Of a stretch of 64,000 nucleotides of DNA, positions 1-10,596 are shown piece after piece. Every line of letters begins with the position of its first letter. Position 1 is the stretch's first letter. Origin of the DNA: Stenotrophomonas acidaminiphila (GTDB lineage Bacteria > Pseudomonadota > Gammaproteobacteria > Xanthomonadales > Xanthomonadaceae); assembly GCA_002951995.1 (NCBI GenBank), contig CP019797.1, forward strand, positions 604,501 to 668,500, in the 5' to 3' direction. The notes under the pieces were generated by a model. The model saw only the letters and a program-made list of their open reading frames with translations. It did not search any database and was not told where the DNA came from. A program made the position numbers and the translations under genes.

Positions 1-282
1 CGGCTGGATCGCCTGGTCGGTGACCACGTGGATGGCGCGGTTGGCGCCCATGGCCAGGCCGTTGCGCAGGTGCGCCTGGGCGTCGGCCGGGGCGATGGTG
101 GCCACCACCACTTCGCTGGCGATGCCCTTGTCACGCAGGCGCAGGGCTTCTTCCAGCGCGATTTCGTCGAACGGGTTGGGCGAAAGCTTGACGCCGTCGG
201 TGACCACGCCGGAACCATCCGGCTTGACCTGAATGCGGACGTTGTAGTCCACCACGCGCTTGTACGCGACGAGGATTTTCAT
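1..282 (-). CDS. etfB: Electron transfer flavoprotein subunit beta, N-terminal part
   Basis: EtfB is one half of the FAD-containing electron carrier that passes electrons from acyl-CoA and other dehydrogenases to ETF:ubiquinone oxidoreductase. The 94 residues present begin MKILVAYKRVVDYNVRI and include KLSPNPFDEIALEEALRL and the VVVATIAPADAQ strand, all typical of the beta-subunit nucleotide-binding fold. The rest of the gene lies beyond the window edge. The ATG at 282 is the natural start because family members begin directly with MKILV. The gene diverges from rfbB across a 266-bp spacer, an arrangement common in xanthomonads, where etfA normally follows. Confidence 0.93.
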   Translation of the reverse strand, partial: MKILVAYKRVVDYNVRIQVKPDGSGVVTDGVKLSPNPFDEIALEEALRLRDKGIASEVVVATIAPADAQAHLRNGLAMGANRAIHVVTDQAIQP

Positions 283-548
283 GTGCTGCGGGATCCTTCG
301 GTTGCAGGGGGCCGGCGCCAGTGCCGGACAGATGAGGGCCCGATTCTAGCGGCTGGGGGAGTCCCGTGCGAATGCGTATGGATGTGTGTCCACGCCGGGA
401 CGCCGGCGGCGGCTGCCAACGTGACCGGTGCCGCACGTTTCAGTGGCGGCAAGGCAGCAGGGGTGGGGCTGCCTGTATCCTGTGCCGCCTGGAGCAAGCT
501 TCGGATCGCGGGGATCCGGGCGAATGGACGTCACAGGAGACAAGAATA

Positions 549-1604
549 GTGCCCACCTGGCTAGTGACCGGCGGTGCCGGCTTCATCGGCGGCAATTTCG
601 TGCTGGAGGCGGTCGCCCGCGGCATCAAGGTCGTCAACCTCGATGCCCTCACCTACGCGGGAAACCTGCGCACCCTGGCGAGCCTGGAAGGCAACCCGGC
701 CCATGTTTTCGTCCAGGGCGACATCGGTGACCGCGCCCTGGTCGAGCGCCTGCTGGCCGAGCACCGGCCCGACGCGGTGCTGAACTTCGCCGCCGAGAGC
801 CATGTCGACCGCTCGATCGACGGCCCCGGCGCCTTCATCCAGACCAACGTGGTCGGCACCCTGGGCCTGCTCGAAGCGGTGCGCGACTACTGGAAGGGGC
901 TCCCGGCCACCGAGGCCGAGGCGTTCCGGTTCCTGCACGTGTCCACCGACGAGGTCTACGGCACGCTGGGCGAGACCGGCAAGTTCACCGAGACCACCCC
1001 GTATGCGCCGAATTCGCCGTACTCGGCGTCCAAGGCCGCCTCGGACCACCTGGTGCGCGCGTTCCACCACACCTACGGGCTGCCGGTGCTGACCACCAAT
1101 TGTTCCAACAACTACGGCCCGTACCACTTCCCGGAAAAGCTCATCCCGCTGGTGATCGCCAAGGCGCTGGCCGGCGAGCCGCTGCCGGTGTACGGCGACG
1201 GCAAGCAGGTGCGCGACTGGCTGTTCGTCACCGACCACTGCGAAGCGATCCGCACGGTACTGGCCAAGGGCAGGGTGGGCGAGACCTACAACGTCGGCGG
1301 CAACTCGGAGAAGCAGAACATCGAAGTGGTGCAGGCGATCTGCGCACTGCTCGATGCGCGCCGCCCGCGCGAGGACGGCAAGCCGCGCAGCAGCCAGATC
1401 ACCTACGTGGCCGACCGCCCGGGCCACGACCGCCGCTACGCCATCGATGCGTCCAAGCTGAAGGACGAACTGGGCTGGGAGCCGACCTACACTTTCGAAC
1501 AGGGCATCGCCTTCACCGTGGACTGGTACCTGGACAACCAGGCGTGGGTCAACGGCGTGCTCGACGGCAGCTACCGCCTGCAGCGCATCGGCACCGCCGC
1601 CTGA
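549..1604 (+). CDS. rfbB: dTDP-glucose 4,6-dehydratase
   Basis: RfbB (RmlB) converts dTDP-glucose to dTDP-4-keto-6-deoxyglucose, the second step of dTDP-L-rhamnose synthesis in the cytosol. The 351-residue protein is an extended short-chain dehydrogenase. It shows the NAD-binding GGAGFIG at 8-14, the family signature TDE at 133-135 and the catalytic YSASK with Tyr158 and Lys162. The start is the GTG at 549: the Rossmann strand TWLVTGG begins three residues later, and a GGAG Shine-Dalgarno lies 9 nt upstream. The open frame extends further 5', but that part has no family similarity. It is the first gene of rfbBACD, with 13 nt to rfbA. Confidence 0.96.
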   Translation: MPTWLVTGGAGFIGGNFVLEAVARGIKVVNLDALTYAGNLRTLASLEGNPAHVFVQGDIGDRALVERLLAEHRPDAVLNFAAESHVDRSIDGPGAFIQTNVVGTLGLLEAVRDYWKGLPATEAEAFRFLHVSTDEVYGTLGETGKFTETTPYAPNSPYSASKAASDHLVRAFHHTYGLPVLTTNCSNNYGPYHFPEKLIPLVIAKALAGEPLPVYGDGKQVRDWLFVTDHCEAIRTVLAKGRVGETYNVGGNSEKQNIEVVQAICALLDARRPREDGKPRSSQITYVADRPGHDRRYAIDASKLKDELGWEPTYTFEQGIAFTVDWYLDNQAWVNGVLDGSYRLQRIGTAA

Positions 1605-1617
1605 CACCGGAGACGAC

Positions 1618-2505
1618 ATGACCCAACGCAAAGGCATCATCCTCGCCGGCGGTTCCGGCACGCGCCTGTATCCGATCACCAAGGGCGTCAGCAAGCAGCT
1701 GCTGCCGGTGTACGACAAGCCGATGATCTACTACCCGCTGAGCGTGTTGATGATGGCCGGCATCCGCGAGGTGCTGATCATCAACACCCCGCACGAGCAG
1801 GCGTTGTTCCAGGCATTGCTGGGCGACGGCTCGCAGTGGGGCATGGACATCCGCTACGCGGTGCAGCCGAGCCCCGACGGGCTGGCGCAGGCCTACCTGA
1901 TCGGCCGCGATTTCGTCGGCGGCAAGCCGAGCTGCCTGGTGCTGGGCGACAACATCTTCCACGGCCACGGCCTGCGCCAGCTGCTGCGCAGCGCCGATGC
2001 GCGCGAGGCCGGGGCGACCGTGTTCGGTTACTGGGTCAATGACCCGGAGCGTTATGGCGTGGCCGAGTTCGATCGCGACGGCAAGGTCGTCGGCCTGGTC
2101 GAGAAGCCGCAGAACCCGCGCTCCAACTACGCGGTCACCGGGCTTTATTTCTATGACGGCAATGCCAGCGACTACGCGGCCGCGCTCAGGCCCTCGCCGC
2201 GCGGGGAGCTGGAGATCACCGACCTGAACAAGTGCTACCTGGACGCGGGCACGCTGTACCTGGAGCAGCTCGGGCGTGGCTATGCCTGGCTCGACACCGG
2301 CACCCACCAGTCGCTGCTGGAGGCGTCCAACTTCATCGAGACCATCCAGACCCGGCAGGGCCTGCAGGTCTGCTGCCCCGAGGAAATCGCCTATGGGCAG
2401 GGCTGGATCGGCGCGGCCGAACTGGAGGCGCTGGCCGCGCCGCTGCTCAAGAACGGCTATGGCCAGTACCTGCAGAAGCTGCTGCAGCGCGGGGTGGTGC
2501 CATGA
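1618..2505 (+). CDS. rfbA: Glucose-1-phosphate thymidylyltransferase
   Basis: RfbA (RmlA) joins dTTP and glucose-1-phosphate to make dTDP-glucose, the entry step to dTDP-L-rhamnose. The 295-residue length is normal. The nucleotidyltransferase signature GGSGTRLYP is at 11-19, followed by the sugar-phosphate loop with [23 protein letters not shown] and [16 protein letters not shown] mark the rest of the active site. The ATG at 1618 has a GGAG upstream. Its stop overlaps the rfbC start in an ATGA, so the two genes are probably translationally coupled. Confidence 0.97.
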   Translation: MTQRKGIILAGGSGTRLYPITKGVSKQLLPVYDKPMIYYPLSVLMMAGIREVLIINTPHEQALFQALLGDGSQWGMDIRYAVQPSPDGLAQAYLIGRDFVGGKPSCLVLGDNIFHGHGLRQLLRSADAREAGATVFGYWVNDPERYGVAEFDRDGKVVGLVEKPQNPRSNYAVTGLYFYDGNASDYAAALRPSPRGELEITDLNKCYLDAGTLYLEQLGRGYAWLDTGTHQSLLEASNFIETIQTRQGLQVCCPEEIAYGQGWIGAAELEALAAPLLKNGYGQYLQKLLQRGVVP

Positions 2506-3058
2506 AGGTCATCGAGACCGCACTGCCGGGCTGCGTGGTGATCGAGCCCGCCGTGTTCGGCGACGCCCGCGGCATGTTCTTCGAGACCTGGAACGCCGAG
2601 CGCTTCGCCGCGCACGGGCTGCCCACCAAGTTCGTGCAGAGCAACGTTTCCACCTCGGTCAAGGGCGTGCTGCGCGGCCTGCATTACCAGTGGCCGCGGC
2701 CGCAGGGCAAGCTGGTCAGCGTGCTCGAGGGCGAGGTCTATGACGTGGCGGTGGACATCCGCCGCGGCTCGCCGACCTTCGGGCGCTGGGAAGCGGTGCT
2801 GCTCAGCGCCGACAACCATCGCCAGTTCTGGATCCCGAAGGCTTCGCGCATGGCTTTGCGGTGCTGTCCGAGCGCGCCGTGTTCAGCTATCTGTGCACCG
2901 ACGTCTACGTCAGGGAAGCCGACGCCGGCGTGCGCTGGAACGATGCCGGTATCGCCGTCGACTGGCCGGTCAGCGCGCCGACGCTGTCGGCCAAGGATGA
3001 AGCGGCGCCGTTCCTGGCGGATATCCCCGAGGACCGGCTGCCGGTGTACCAGCCATGA
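2502..3058 (+). CDS. rfbC: dTDP-4-dehydrorhamnose 3,5-epimerase (frameshifted)
   Basis: RfbC (RmlC) epimerises C3 and C5 of dTDP-4-keto-6-deoxyglucose. The N-terminal part runs from [16 protein letters not shown] through [22 protein letters not shown] and NHRQFWIP, a cupin with the catalytic His in LRGLHYQ. At the CCC of 2834-2836 the frame breaks, and the family sequence continues in the next frame ([22 protein letters not shown]) to the stop at 3058. Restoring one base, with ATCCCCGAAGG in place of ATCCCGAAGG, gives a full 185-residue protein ending DRLPVYQP. The stop overlaps the rfbD start. The break looks like a base-call error, since everything else is intact. Confidence 0.92.
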
Positions 3059-3954
3059 CGATCCTGGTGTTCGGCGGCAACGGCCAGGTCGGCCGCGAAC
3101 TGCTGCGCGCGCTGGCGCCGCTGGGCACGGTGGTCGCCACCACCCGCAGCGGCACGCTGGCTGACGGCAGCGCCTGCGAAGTGGCCGATTTCGACCGGCC
3201 CGACAGCCTGCCGGCGCTGCTGGACCGGCTGCGGCCGGCGCTGGTGGTCAATGCCGCGGCCTATACCGCGGTGGATCGTGCCGAACAGGAGCCGGAGGCC
3301 GCGTTCCGCGCCAACGCGCAGGCCCCGGGCGTGATCGCGCGCTGGTGCGCCGCGCAAGGCGTGCCGCTGGTGCATTACTCGACCGATTACGTGTTCGACG
3401 GGCAGGGCCGCGCGCCTTACCGCGAGGACGCGCCGACCGCACCGCTGGGGGTCTACGGCACCAGCAAGCGCGATGGCGAGGACGCGGTGCGCGCCGCCGG
3501 CGGGCGCCACCTGATCTTCCGCACCGCATGGGTGTATGCCGCGCATGGCGGCAATTTCCTGCGCACCATGCTGCGCCTGGGCGCCGAGCGCGACGAACTG
3601 CGCGTGGTCGCCGACCAGATCGGCACGCCGACCCCGGCTGCCCTGATCGCCGACGTCACCGCGCACGCGTTGCGGCATCCGGGCGGCCTGTCCGGCACCT
3701 GGCACCTGACCGCATCGGGGCAGACCAGCTGGCACGGTTTCGCCGAGGCGCTCTTTGCCGAAGCGCTGGTCGCCGGCGTGCTGGCGAAAGCGCCGCTGGT
3801 GGAAGCCATCCCCAGTTCGCAGTACCCGACGCCGGCCAGGCGCCCGGCCTGGTCGGTGCTGGACAACCGCCGGCTGCAGCAGGATTTCGGCATCGTGCTG
3901 CCGGCCTGGCAGGACGGGCTGAAGCGGGTGATGGCGGAGATCGCTGCGGCCTGA
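3055..3954 (+). CDS. rfbD: dTDP-4-dehydrorhamnose reductase
   Basis: RfbD (RmlD) performs the final NAD(P)H-dependent reduction to dTDP-L-rhamnose, the donor for O-antigen and exopolysaccharide rhamnosylation. The 299-residue protein starts [13 protein letters not shown], a dinucleotide-binding GxxGxxG. It carries VVNAAAYTAVDRAE, the STDYVFDG motif and the catalytic YGTSK, then the C-terminal substrate domain. The ATG overlaps the rfbC stop. It is the last gene of the operon; a strong hairpin at 3979-4005 follows in the gap to the convergent xanB. Confidence 0.96.
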   Translation: MTILVFGGNGQVGRELLRALAPLGTVVATTRSGTLADGSACEVADFDRPDSLPALLDRLRPALVVNAAAYTAVDRAEQEPEAAFRANAQAPGVIARWCAAQGVPLVHYSTDYVFDGQGRAPYREDAPTAPLGVYGTSKRDGEDAVRAAGGRHLIFRTAWVYAAHGGNFLRTMLRLGAERDELRVVADQIGTPTPAALIADVTAHALRHPGGLSGTWHLTASGQTSWHGFAEALFAEALVAGVLAKAPLVEAIPSSQYPTPARRPAWSVLDNRRLQQDFGIVLPAWQDGLKRVMAEIAAA

Positions 3955-3978
3955 CCTGGGTCGCGGCGAATACAGGCC

Positions 3979-4005
3979 GGAAGCCCGGCCACCGGCCGGG
4001 CTTCC
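3979..4005. terminator. Hairpin between convergent rfbD and xanB
   Basis: A perfect 12-bp inverted repeat (GGAAGCCCGGCC / GGCCGGGCTTCC) with a 3-nt ACC loop lies in the 69-bp gap between the converging stop codons. It has no T-run on either side, so a bidirectional terminator is inferred from position and stem strength only. Confidence 0.6.
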
Positions 4006-4023
4006 AGTCAGCGCCAGGGCGCC

Positions 4024-5427
4024 TCAGCTGCGCCCGTAGGTATCTTCGAAGCGCACGATGTCGTCCTCGCCGAGATAGCTGCCGGACTGCACCTCGATCA
4101 GTTCCAGCGGCAGCTTGCCGGGATTGCGCAGCCGGTGCGTGACTCCCAGCGGGATATAAGTGCTCTGGTTCTCGCCGAGCAGCAGCACCTCGTCGCCGCG
4201 GGTGACCTCGGCCGTGCCGCTGACCACCACCCAGTGCTCGGCGCGGTGGTGGTGCATCTGCAGGCTCAGGGTGCCACCGGGCTTGACCGTGATGCGCTTG
4301 ACCTGGAACCGCTCGCCGTTGTCGATGGAGTCGTAGGCGCCCCACGGGCGGTAGACCTTGCGGTGCCAGGTGGCCTCGCTGCGGCCGTCGGCCTTCAGTC
4401 GCGCCACCACGTCTTTGACCTCCTGCATGCGGTCGGCCTTGCCGACCAGCACCGCGTCATCGGTCTGCACCACGATCACGTCATCCAGGCCTACCAGCGC
4501 CACCAGCCGTTCGCTGTAGGCGTAGGTGTTGCGGCAATCGATGGCGATCACATCGCCGCGGTGGGCGTTGCCGTTGCCGTCCTGGGTGGAAACGTCACGC
4601 AGTGCGGTCCACGAACCGACGTCGTTCCAGCCCGCGTCCAGCGCCACCACCACTGCATCGGCGGTCTTTTCCATCACCGCGTAGTCGATCGAGTCCGACG
4701 GCACCGCCGCGAACGCGTCGGCATCGAGTCGGGTGAAGTCGGTATCGCGGCGCGCGCTTTCCCAGGCGGTACGGCTGCGCTCGAGCATGGCCGGATTGAA
4801 ACGGGCCAGTTCTTCCAGGTAGCGCGAGGCGCGGAACAGGAACATGCCGCTGTTCCACAGGTACTGGCCGCTGGCGACATAGCCGGTGGCGGTGTCCAGG
4901 TCGGGCTTCTCGACGAAGCGCTCGACCGGGCGGGCGCCGTCACCGGGTGCGGCCTTGATGTAGCCGTAGCCGGTTTCCGGGCCGGTCGGGACGATGCCGA
5001 AGGTCACCAGCTTGCCGGCTTCGGCGGCGGTCGCGGCCTGGCGCACGGCGGCGTGGAAGGCGGCCTCGTCGGCGATCACATGGTCCGACGGCAGCACCAG
5101 CAGCAGCGGGTCATCGCCCTGGCGCGTGGCTTCCAGCGCGGCCACCGCGATCGCCGGCGCGGTATTGCGTCCCACCGGCTCGAGGATGATCGCCTGCGGC
5201 TCGGCGCCGACCTGCTGCAGCTGCTCGGCGGCGACGAAGCGATGCGCCTCGTTGGCGATCACCAGCGGCCCGCGAGCGGCGATGTCCGCGACCCGTCGCC
5301 AGGTGGCCTGCAGCATGGTCTGCTCGCCGGCCAGTGGCAGGAATTGCTTGGGATAGGCCTCGCGCGAGAGCGGCCACAGGCGGGTGCCGGAGCCGCCGGA
5401 CAGGATGACGGGCGTGATGTTGCTCAT
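4024..5427 (-). CDS. xanB: Mannose-1-phosphate guanylyltransferase / mannose-6-phosphate isomerase
   Basis: This bifunctional enzyme isomerises fructose-6-phosphate to mannose-6-phosphate and couples mannose-1-phosphate to GTP, giving GDP-mannose for LPS and xanthan-type polysaccharides. The 467-residue length matches Xanthomonas XanB. The N-terminal transferase domain has [12 protein letters not shown] at 11-22, PSDHV near 113-117, FVEKPD at 171-176 and WNSGMF at 191-196. The C-terminal type II isomerase is a cupin with metal ligands in [10 protein letters not shown] at 390-399. It is the second gene of a xanA-xanB operon, starting 9 nt past the xanA stop, and converges on rfbD. Confidence 0.95.
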   Translation of the reverse strand: MSNITPVILSGGSGTRLWPLSREAYPKQFLPLAGEQTMLQATWRRVADIAARGPLVIANEAHRFVAAEQLQQVGAEPQAIILEPVGRNTAPAIAVAALEATRQGDDPLLLVLPSDHVIADEAAFHAAVRQAATAAEAGKLVTFGIVPTGPETGYGYIKAAPGDGARPVERFVEKPDLDTATGYVASGQYLWNSGMFLFRASRYLEELARFNPAMLERSRTAWESARRDTDFTRLDADAFAAVPSDSIDYAVMEKTADAVVVALDAGWNDVGSWTALRDVSTQDGNGNAHRGDVIAIDCRNTYAYSERLVALVGLDDVIVVQTDDAVLVGKADRMQEVKDVVARLKADGRSEATWHRKVYRPWGAYDSIDNGERFQVKRITVKPGGTLSLQMHHHRAEHWVVVSGTAEVTRGDEVLLLGENQSTYIPLGVTHRLRNPGKLPLELIEVQSGSYLGEDDIVRFEDTYGRS

Positions 5428-5436
5428 GCTGGACCC

Positions 5437-6783
5437 TCAGGCCGAAAGCAGGGTGGAAATCTCGTCGGTGCGCGCCTGCAGCAGCGCCGCGTCGCCGCGC
5501 GTCTCGACATTGAGCCGCAGCAGCGGTTCGGTGTTGGAACTGCGCAGGTTGAAGCGCCAGTCGCCGAAATCGGCGCTGACGCCGTCGGTGTGGTCCAAGG
5601 TGGGCGACTGCGCGGCGAAGTGGCGGATCACGCGTTCGACCGCGGCCTTGGCATCGGCCACCTTGAAATTGATCTCGCCGCTGCACGGATACGCGGCCAT
5701 GCGGTCCTCGACCAGTTCGGCCAGCGACTGGCCGCTGGTGGACACCAGCTGCGCGATCAGCAGCCACGGGATCATGCCCGAATCGGCATAGGCGAATTCG
5801 CGGAAATAGTGGTGCGCGCTCATCTCGCCGCCGTAGACGGCGTTCTCCGCGCGCATCTTTTCCTTGATGAAGGCGTGCCCGCTCTTGCACAGCACCGGCA
5901 CGCCGCCGGCCGCCTCCACCATCTCCACCGTGTTCCACACCAGGCGTGGGTCATGCACGACCTTGCCGCCGGGATTGCGCGCCAGGATCGCCTTGGCGAG
6001 CAGGCCCACCAGGTAGTAACCCTCGATGAAGCGGCCGTTGTGGTCGAAGAAGAAGCAGCGGTCGAAGTCGCCGTCCCAGGCGATCCCAAAATCGGCGCCG
6101 TGCGCGCGCACCGCGTCCGCGGTGGCGGCGCGGTTCTCCGGCAGCAGCGGATTGGGGATGCCGTTGGGGAAGCTGCCATCGGGTTCGTGGCAGATGCGCA
6201 CGAATTCCAGCGGCAGGTGCGGGGCAAGCAGGTCGATGATCGCGCCGGCGCCGCCGTTGCCGGCATTGACCACCACTTTCAGCGGCCGCAACGTGGGCAC
6301 GTCCACATAGGACAGCAGGTGGGCGATGTAGGCGCCCTTGTCGTGCCGCTGCACCTGGCCGGCGCGCGGCGGCTGCGCCGGCGCGTCATCCGCGGCCACC
6401 GCGTCGGAAATGGCGAACAGGCCGGTGTCCGAGCTGATCGGCCGCGCCTGCGCCTTGACCAGCTTCATGCCGTTGTAGTCCATCGGGTTGTGGCTGGCGG
6501 TGACCATGACCCCGCCGGCCGCGCCCAGGTGGTCGGTCTGGAAGTAGACCTCCTCGGTGCCGCACAGGCCGATGTCGATCACCTCGCGGCCCTCGCCGCG
6601 CAGCCCGGCGGCCAGGGCCTCCTGCAGGCCGGGGCTGGTCAGGCGCACGTCGTGGCCGAGCACCACCGGACCGTCGTCGAGGCGGGCCGCCAAGGCCTTG
6701 CCGATCCTGCGCGCGAGGTCCTCGTTGAGTTCCTCGGGCACGCGGCCGCGGATGTCGTAGGCCTTGAACGCGGGTAGTGGCAT
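5437..6783 (-). CDS. xanA: Phosphomannomutase / phosphoglucomutase
   Basis: XanA interconverts hexose-6-phosphates and hexose-1-phosphates. It supplies mannose-1-phosphate to XanB and glucose-1-phosphate to RfbA, so it feeds both flanking pathways. The 448 residues are the usual length for the AlgC/XanA group. The phosphoserine loop TASHNP is at 95-100 (Ser97), the metal-binding loop is DGDFDRC, and the sugar-binding loop is [10 protein letters not shown]. The start at 6783 fits family members beginning [13 protein letters not shown]. It is divergent from the CoA-transferase genes across 146 bp. Confidence 0.96.
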   Translation of the reverse strand: MPLPAFKAYDIRGRVPEELNEDLARRIGKALAARLDDGPVVLGHDVRLTSPGLQEALAAGLRGEGREVIDIGLCGTEEVYFQTDHLGAAGGVMVTASHNPMDYNGMKLVKAQARPISSDTGLFAISDAVAADDAPAQPPRAGQVQRHDKGAYIAHLLSYVDVPTLRPLKVVVNAGNGGAGAIIDLLAPHLPLEFVRICHEPDGSFPNGIPNPLLPENRAATADAVRAHGADFGIAWDGDFDRCFFFDHNGRFIEGYYLVGLLAKAILARNPGGKVVHDPRLVWNTVEMVEAAGGVPVLCKSGHAFIKEKMRAENAVYGGEMSAHHYFREFAYADSGMIPWLLIAQLVSTSGQSLAELVEDRMAAYPCSGEINFKVADAKAAVERVIRHFAAQSPTLDHTDGVSADFGDWRFNLRSSNTEPLLRLNVETRGDAALLQARTDEISTLLSA

Positions 6784-6929
6784 GCGGGCAACCTGTCGAA
6801 ACGTGGAAAGACGCCCAGTTTAGTCGCTTGGCGGTGAGCGGGCCGTTCGCGGCTGGACGAAGGTCCAAGAGGGCCGCTGCCCGACTGCGGCTAGAATGCC
6901 GCCATCCTTATGACTGTGGGCATGATGCG

Positions 6930-7664
6930 ATGAGCGATCCTTCAACCCTGGACGGGCGGCGCGGCAAGGTGGTGGCCAGCGCGGCCCAGGCGCTGGACGG
7001 CGTGGTCGCCGACGGCCAGACCCTGGCGGTCGGCGGCTTCGGCCTGTGCGGCATTCCCGAAGCGCTGATCGCGGCGCTGCGCGATTCCGGCGTGACCGGC
7101 CTGACCGTGATCTCCAACAATGCCGGCGTCGATGGCTTCGGCCTCGGCCAGCTGCTGGAAACCCGCCAGATCCGCAAGATGATTTCGTCCTACGTGGGCG
7201 AAAACAAGGAGTTCGAGCGGCAGTTCCTGGCCGGCGAGCTGGAGCTGGAGTTCAACCCGCAGGGCACCCTGGCCGAGCGCCTGCGCGCCGGCGGCGCGGG
7301 CATCCCGGCGTTCTTCACCGCCACCGGCTACGGCACCGTGGTGGCCGAAGGCAAGGAAACCCGCGAGTTCGACGGCAAGCATTACGTGATGGAGACCGCG
7401 CTCAAGGCGGACGTCTCGCTGGTCAAGGCATGGAAGGCCGACGCGGCCGGCAACCTGGTGTTCCGCAAGACCGCGCGCAACTTCAATCCGGCCTGCGCCA
7501 TGGCCGGCAAGGTCTGCGTGGTGGAAGTGGAGGAGATCGTGCCGGTGGGCGCCATCGACCCCGACCAGGTGCACCTGCCGGGCATCTATGTCGACCGCAT
7601 CGTGTTGAACGCGACGCCGGAAAAGCGCATCGAACAGCGCACCGTGCGTCAGGAGGAGAACTGA
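6930..7664 (+). CDS. scoA: 3-oxoacid CoA-transferase subunit A
   Basis: This is the alpha subunit of succinyl-CoA:3-ketoacid CoA-transferase, which moves CoA from succinyl-CoA to acetoacetate. The 244-residue protein from the ATG at 6930 starts [17 protein letters not shown] and has the CoA-transferase I signature [14 protein letters not shown], then [16 protein letters not shown] and [16 protein letters not shown]. Earlier in-frame starts reach into the promoter region and lack similarity. A TAGAAT at 6892-6897 is a possible -10. Two bases separate the stop from subunit B, so they form an operon. In Xanthomonas the equivalent pair beside the polysaccharide genes has been named lpsI/lpsJ. Confidence 0.93.
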   Translation: MSDPSTLDGRRGKVVASAAQALDGVVADGQTLAVGGFGLCGIPEALIAALRDSGVTGLTVISNNAGVDGFGLGQLLETRQIRKMISSYVGENKEFERQFLAGELELEFNPQGTLAERLRAGGAGIPAFFTATGYGTVVAEGKETREFDGKHYVMETALKADVSLVKAWKADAAGNLVFRKTARNFNPACAMAGKVCVVEVEEIVPVGAIDPDQVHLPGIYVDRIVLNATPEKRIEQRTVRQEEN

Positions 7665-7665
7665 G

Positions 7666-8297
7666 ATGGCCTGGACCCGTGACGAGATGGCGCAGCGCGC
7701 CGCGCGCGAGCTGACCGATGGCGCCTACGTGAACCTGGGCATCGGCCTGCCGACGCTGGTGGCCAACCACATCCCGAGGGCATGGACGTGTGGCTGCAGT
7801 CGGAGAACGGGCTGCTGGGCATCGGCCCGTTCCCGACCGACGCCGAAGTCGATGCCGACCTGATCAACGCCGGCAAGCAGACCGTGACCGCCCGCGCCGG
7901 CGCCAGCTATTTCGGCAGCCACGATTCGTTCGCGATGATCCGCGGCGGCCATATCAACCTGGCCATCCTCGGCGCGATGCAGGTCACCGCCAAGGGCGAC
8001 CTGGCCAACTGGATGGTGCCCGGCAAGATGGTCAAGGGCATGGGCGGCGCGATGGACCTGGTGGCCGGCGTGCAGCGCGTGGTGGTGCTGATGGAGCACA
8101 CCGCAAAGAACGGCGAGCACAAGATCCTGCCCGAGTGCACGCTGCCGCTGACCGGCGTGGGCGTGGTCGACCGCATCATCACCGACCTGGCCGTGTTCGA
8201 TGTCACCGATGACGGCCTGGTGCTGGTGGAAGCCGCCCCGGGCGTGGACATGGACACGCTGAAGGCGCGCACCGGCGTGCCGTTCGCGCACGCCTGA
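7666..8297 (+). CDS. scoB: 3-oxoacid CoA-transferase subunit B (frameshifted)
   Basis: This is the catalytic beta subunit. The first frame gives [19 protein letters not shown] through VANHIP, then breaks at the CCC of 7773-7775. The next frame carries the family sequence [20 protein letters not shown], where the Glu of SENG is the nucleophile that forms the CoA thioester, and runs to VPFAHA. Replacing ATCCCGAGG by ATCCCCGAGG restores a normal 210-residue protein. Subunit A is intact and directly upstream, so a real null mutation in B alone is unlikely and a base-call error is the simplest reading. Confidence 0.92.
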
Positions 8298-8305
8298 AGC
8301 AAGTC

Positions 8306-8328
8306 GCGGGGCCGCATCGCGGCCCCGC
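8306..8328. terminator. Hairpin after the CoA-transferase operon
   Basis: A 10-bp perfect stem (GCGGGGCCGC / GCGGCCCCGC) with an ATC loop occupies the 35-bp gap between the converging scoB and WbsX-like stops. There is no T-run. It probably acts on both strands. Confidence 0.55.
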
Positions 8329-8332
8329 CTGC

Positions 8333-10413
8333 TCACCGGCGCCGCGCGTAGGCGTAAGGCGCAGACGCGTCCGCCGACAGCCCCAGCAGCTCGGCGGCGG
8401 TGGCCTGCCGGAAGCCGGCTTCGCGCGCAGCCAGGGCGAATACCCGCTCGATCGCATGCGCCAGGGTGCCATCCACCTGGCCCACCTCGGCCTCGAACTG
8501 CGACGGCTGCAGGTGCCCGTCCAGCAGCGGGCGCAGCGCCGGCAGGCGTGCCCAGAACATGCTCCCGGCAATGAATGTGTCGTGTTCGAGGTCCGGCTGC
8601 GCGATGCCCAGGCGGCTGAGCAGGACACGCACGTTGCGCTCGTTGGCGCCCCAGTAGAAATGCAGCGGCTGGACGTGGCCTTCCGGCGCGACCAGCCCCA
8701 GTCCGGGCTCCGCGGCGAAGGCCTGCGCGATCGCCGCCGCCCTGTCCGGGGCCAGCAGGCGCGCGACCAGCTCGTTGCGCCACTGCTCGCCGTCCACGCG
8801 ATGCGTGGAGCGCTTGGTATGCAGCTTGAGCACCAGGTCCTCGCCCTCGTCCAGCAGGCGCCCGGCGACGTGCAGGAACGGCAGGATGTCGCGGCCGTGG
8901 TTGGCGAACGCATGCACCTCTGCCTGCAGCCCGCGCGCACGCGCGATGCGCTCGACCTCGTCCCGTCGCTCCGGCGACGTGGTGACCACGATCCGCCATG
9001 CCAGCCCGCTGTGCTGCAGCGCCTGCAGCAATTCGTCGAAGACGTCCGGGTACCAGGCGTGGATGACCGCGCACGGGCGTGCGGCGGCCGGCCGTGCCGG
9101 CAGCGGCGCCAGCGCCTGCCGGGTGGCGTCCAGCCAGGCATGGCCCAGCCGCGCGTCGGGTTCCAGGACCGCCCCCTCGGCCCATTCGTTCCAGGCGTTG
9201 ATGAATACCAGGCGCCGCCCGGCGGGGACCGCCGCCAGCCGTTCGTGCACGGTCGCGTGCAGCCAGTCGCGATAACCGCGCGGCGAGGCATGCAGGAAGA
9301 TGCGGCCGCCGCCGGGACGCCGCGGTTCGTTGTCCCAGCCGGGGTTCACCCCGGGATACAGCGTGTAGCCGGGCAGCGGCCGTGCCGCCGCCTCGCGCGC
9401 TAGTTCACGCCAGTCGCGTACATCGCCGACGAAGTCCGGGTTGATCAGCCATTGTTCCGTGGCCAGCGAGCGCGGGTTGCTCATGTTCGGCGGGAACTCG
9501 ACGGCCGCGTCGAAGCCGATGTCCCGCGGGTCGGGGCGTTCGAAGCCCTGTACGTAGGCCAGGTGCAGCTCGCCGACGCCGTTGTCGCGGCACCACTGGC
9601 GCCAGCGCTGCGCGGTGGCGCGCGGGTCGGGCAGCAGGTGCGGGCGGTAGACCAGCAGCATCGGCCGGCCGTCGACCTTCAGCGCGCGGCGGTCGCGCAG
9701 GTAAGGGGCGACGTGGGCGATGAAGGCCAGGTCGTCCGCGGCGCTGTGCTGCTGTCCGATCAGGATCTCGCCGTCGCGCCCGTCCCAGCGCCGGGTCCAG
9801 TTCTCGTTGGCCCAGCACAGGCAGAACGGCAGGTCGATGCCATCGTCGGCCAGCCACTGCCGCAGCGGATCCTCCATCAGGGTGCGACCGCTGAACCAGT
9901 AGTAGTAGAAGCAGAACGCGCCGATGCCGTACTCGGCGGCCAGGCGCGCCTGGTCGCGCATCACCTGCGGGTTGCGCAGGTCGTAGAAGCCCAGATCCGC
10001 AGGCAGCCGCGGCTGCGCATGGCCTTCGAACTGCGGCAGTGCGCGGGTGACGTTGCGCCATTCGGTGAAGCCCTTGCCCCACCAGGCGTCGTTCTCGGCG
10101 AACGCATGGAACTGCGGCAGGTAGAACGCCACCAGCGTGGCGGGCAGGGGCTGGGCAGGGCTGCCCGGGTGTAGGGCACATGGCCGATCGCCGGTTCATC
10201 GGCGCGGTGCAGGGGCCGGACGATGCGCGCCGCGGTTCCCGCTTCGGGCGCATGCCCGCGCGGCGGCGGCGGCAGCAGCCCGCCGAAGCGCTCCAGCAGG
10301 CGGTTGCGCCACCTGTCGCGGCGGGCGTCGGAGATAGGAAGGGCGCGGAACGCCTGTCGCAGCAGCTGGTGAAGCGCCTGGTGCAGGGAGGGGAAAGGCA
10401 TCGATCGAGGCAT
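8333..10413 (-). CDS. WbsX-like (GH99-type) and rhamnan-synthesis-F domain glycan protein (frameshifted)
   Basis: This is a predicted polysaccharide-assembly protein. The first half is WbsX/GH99-like, with AFYLPQFHAFAENDAWWGKG, a FYYYWFSGRTLM segment and FCLCWANENWTRRW. The second half resembles rhamnan synthesis protein F, with VIHAWYPDVFDELLQ, HAFANHGRDILPFL, VLKLHTKRSTHR and HDTFIAGSMFWAR. The frame usually called would start at the GTG at 10132, but a second frame upstream encodes PLHRADEPAIGHVPYTRAALP, which joins it if one base is restored at the GGG of 10153-10155. The full gene would then start at 10413 (or ATG 10401), about 690 residues. Its place beside the rhamnose and GDP-mannose genes suggests a role in LPS glycans; the substrate is unknown. 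Confidence 0.8.
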
Positions 10414-10596
10414 CGCCGGCGACGGGAACGGGGCGCGGTGGTCCGGGAGCGCAGCGCATGCCGGCCCCCACCGCCGTCGTGGATTCTAGGCCAATGCGCC
10501 ATCGGCCCGCCGCCACGCCACTCCGGCGCACCCGCCAGCCGCTGCCATCGGCGCATCGCCTACAATCCGCGTCCTTCCGTTCATGACCCCGTGCCG

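Noticed and set aside
2502..3058. rfbC and the other frame-broken genes called as true pseudogenes
   Set aside because: Every break is in a C or G run, a single-base correction is enough in nearly all of them, and essential genes are among them.
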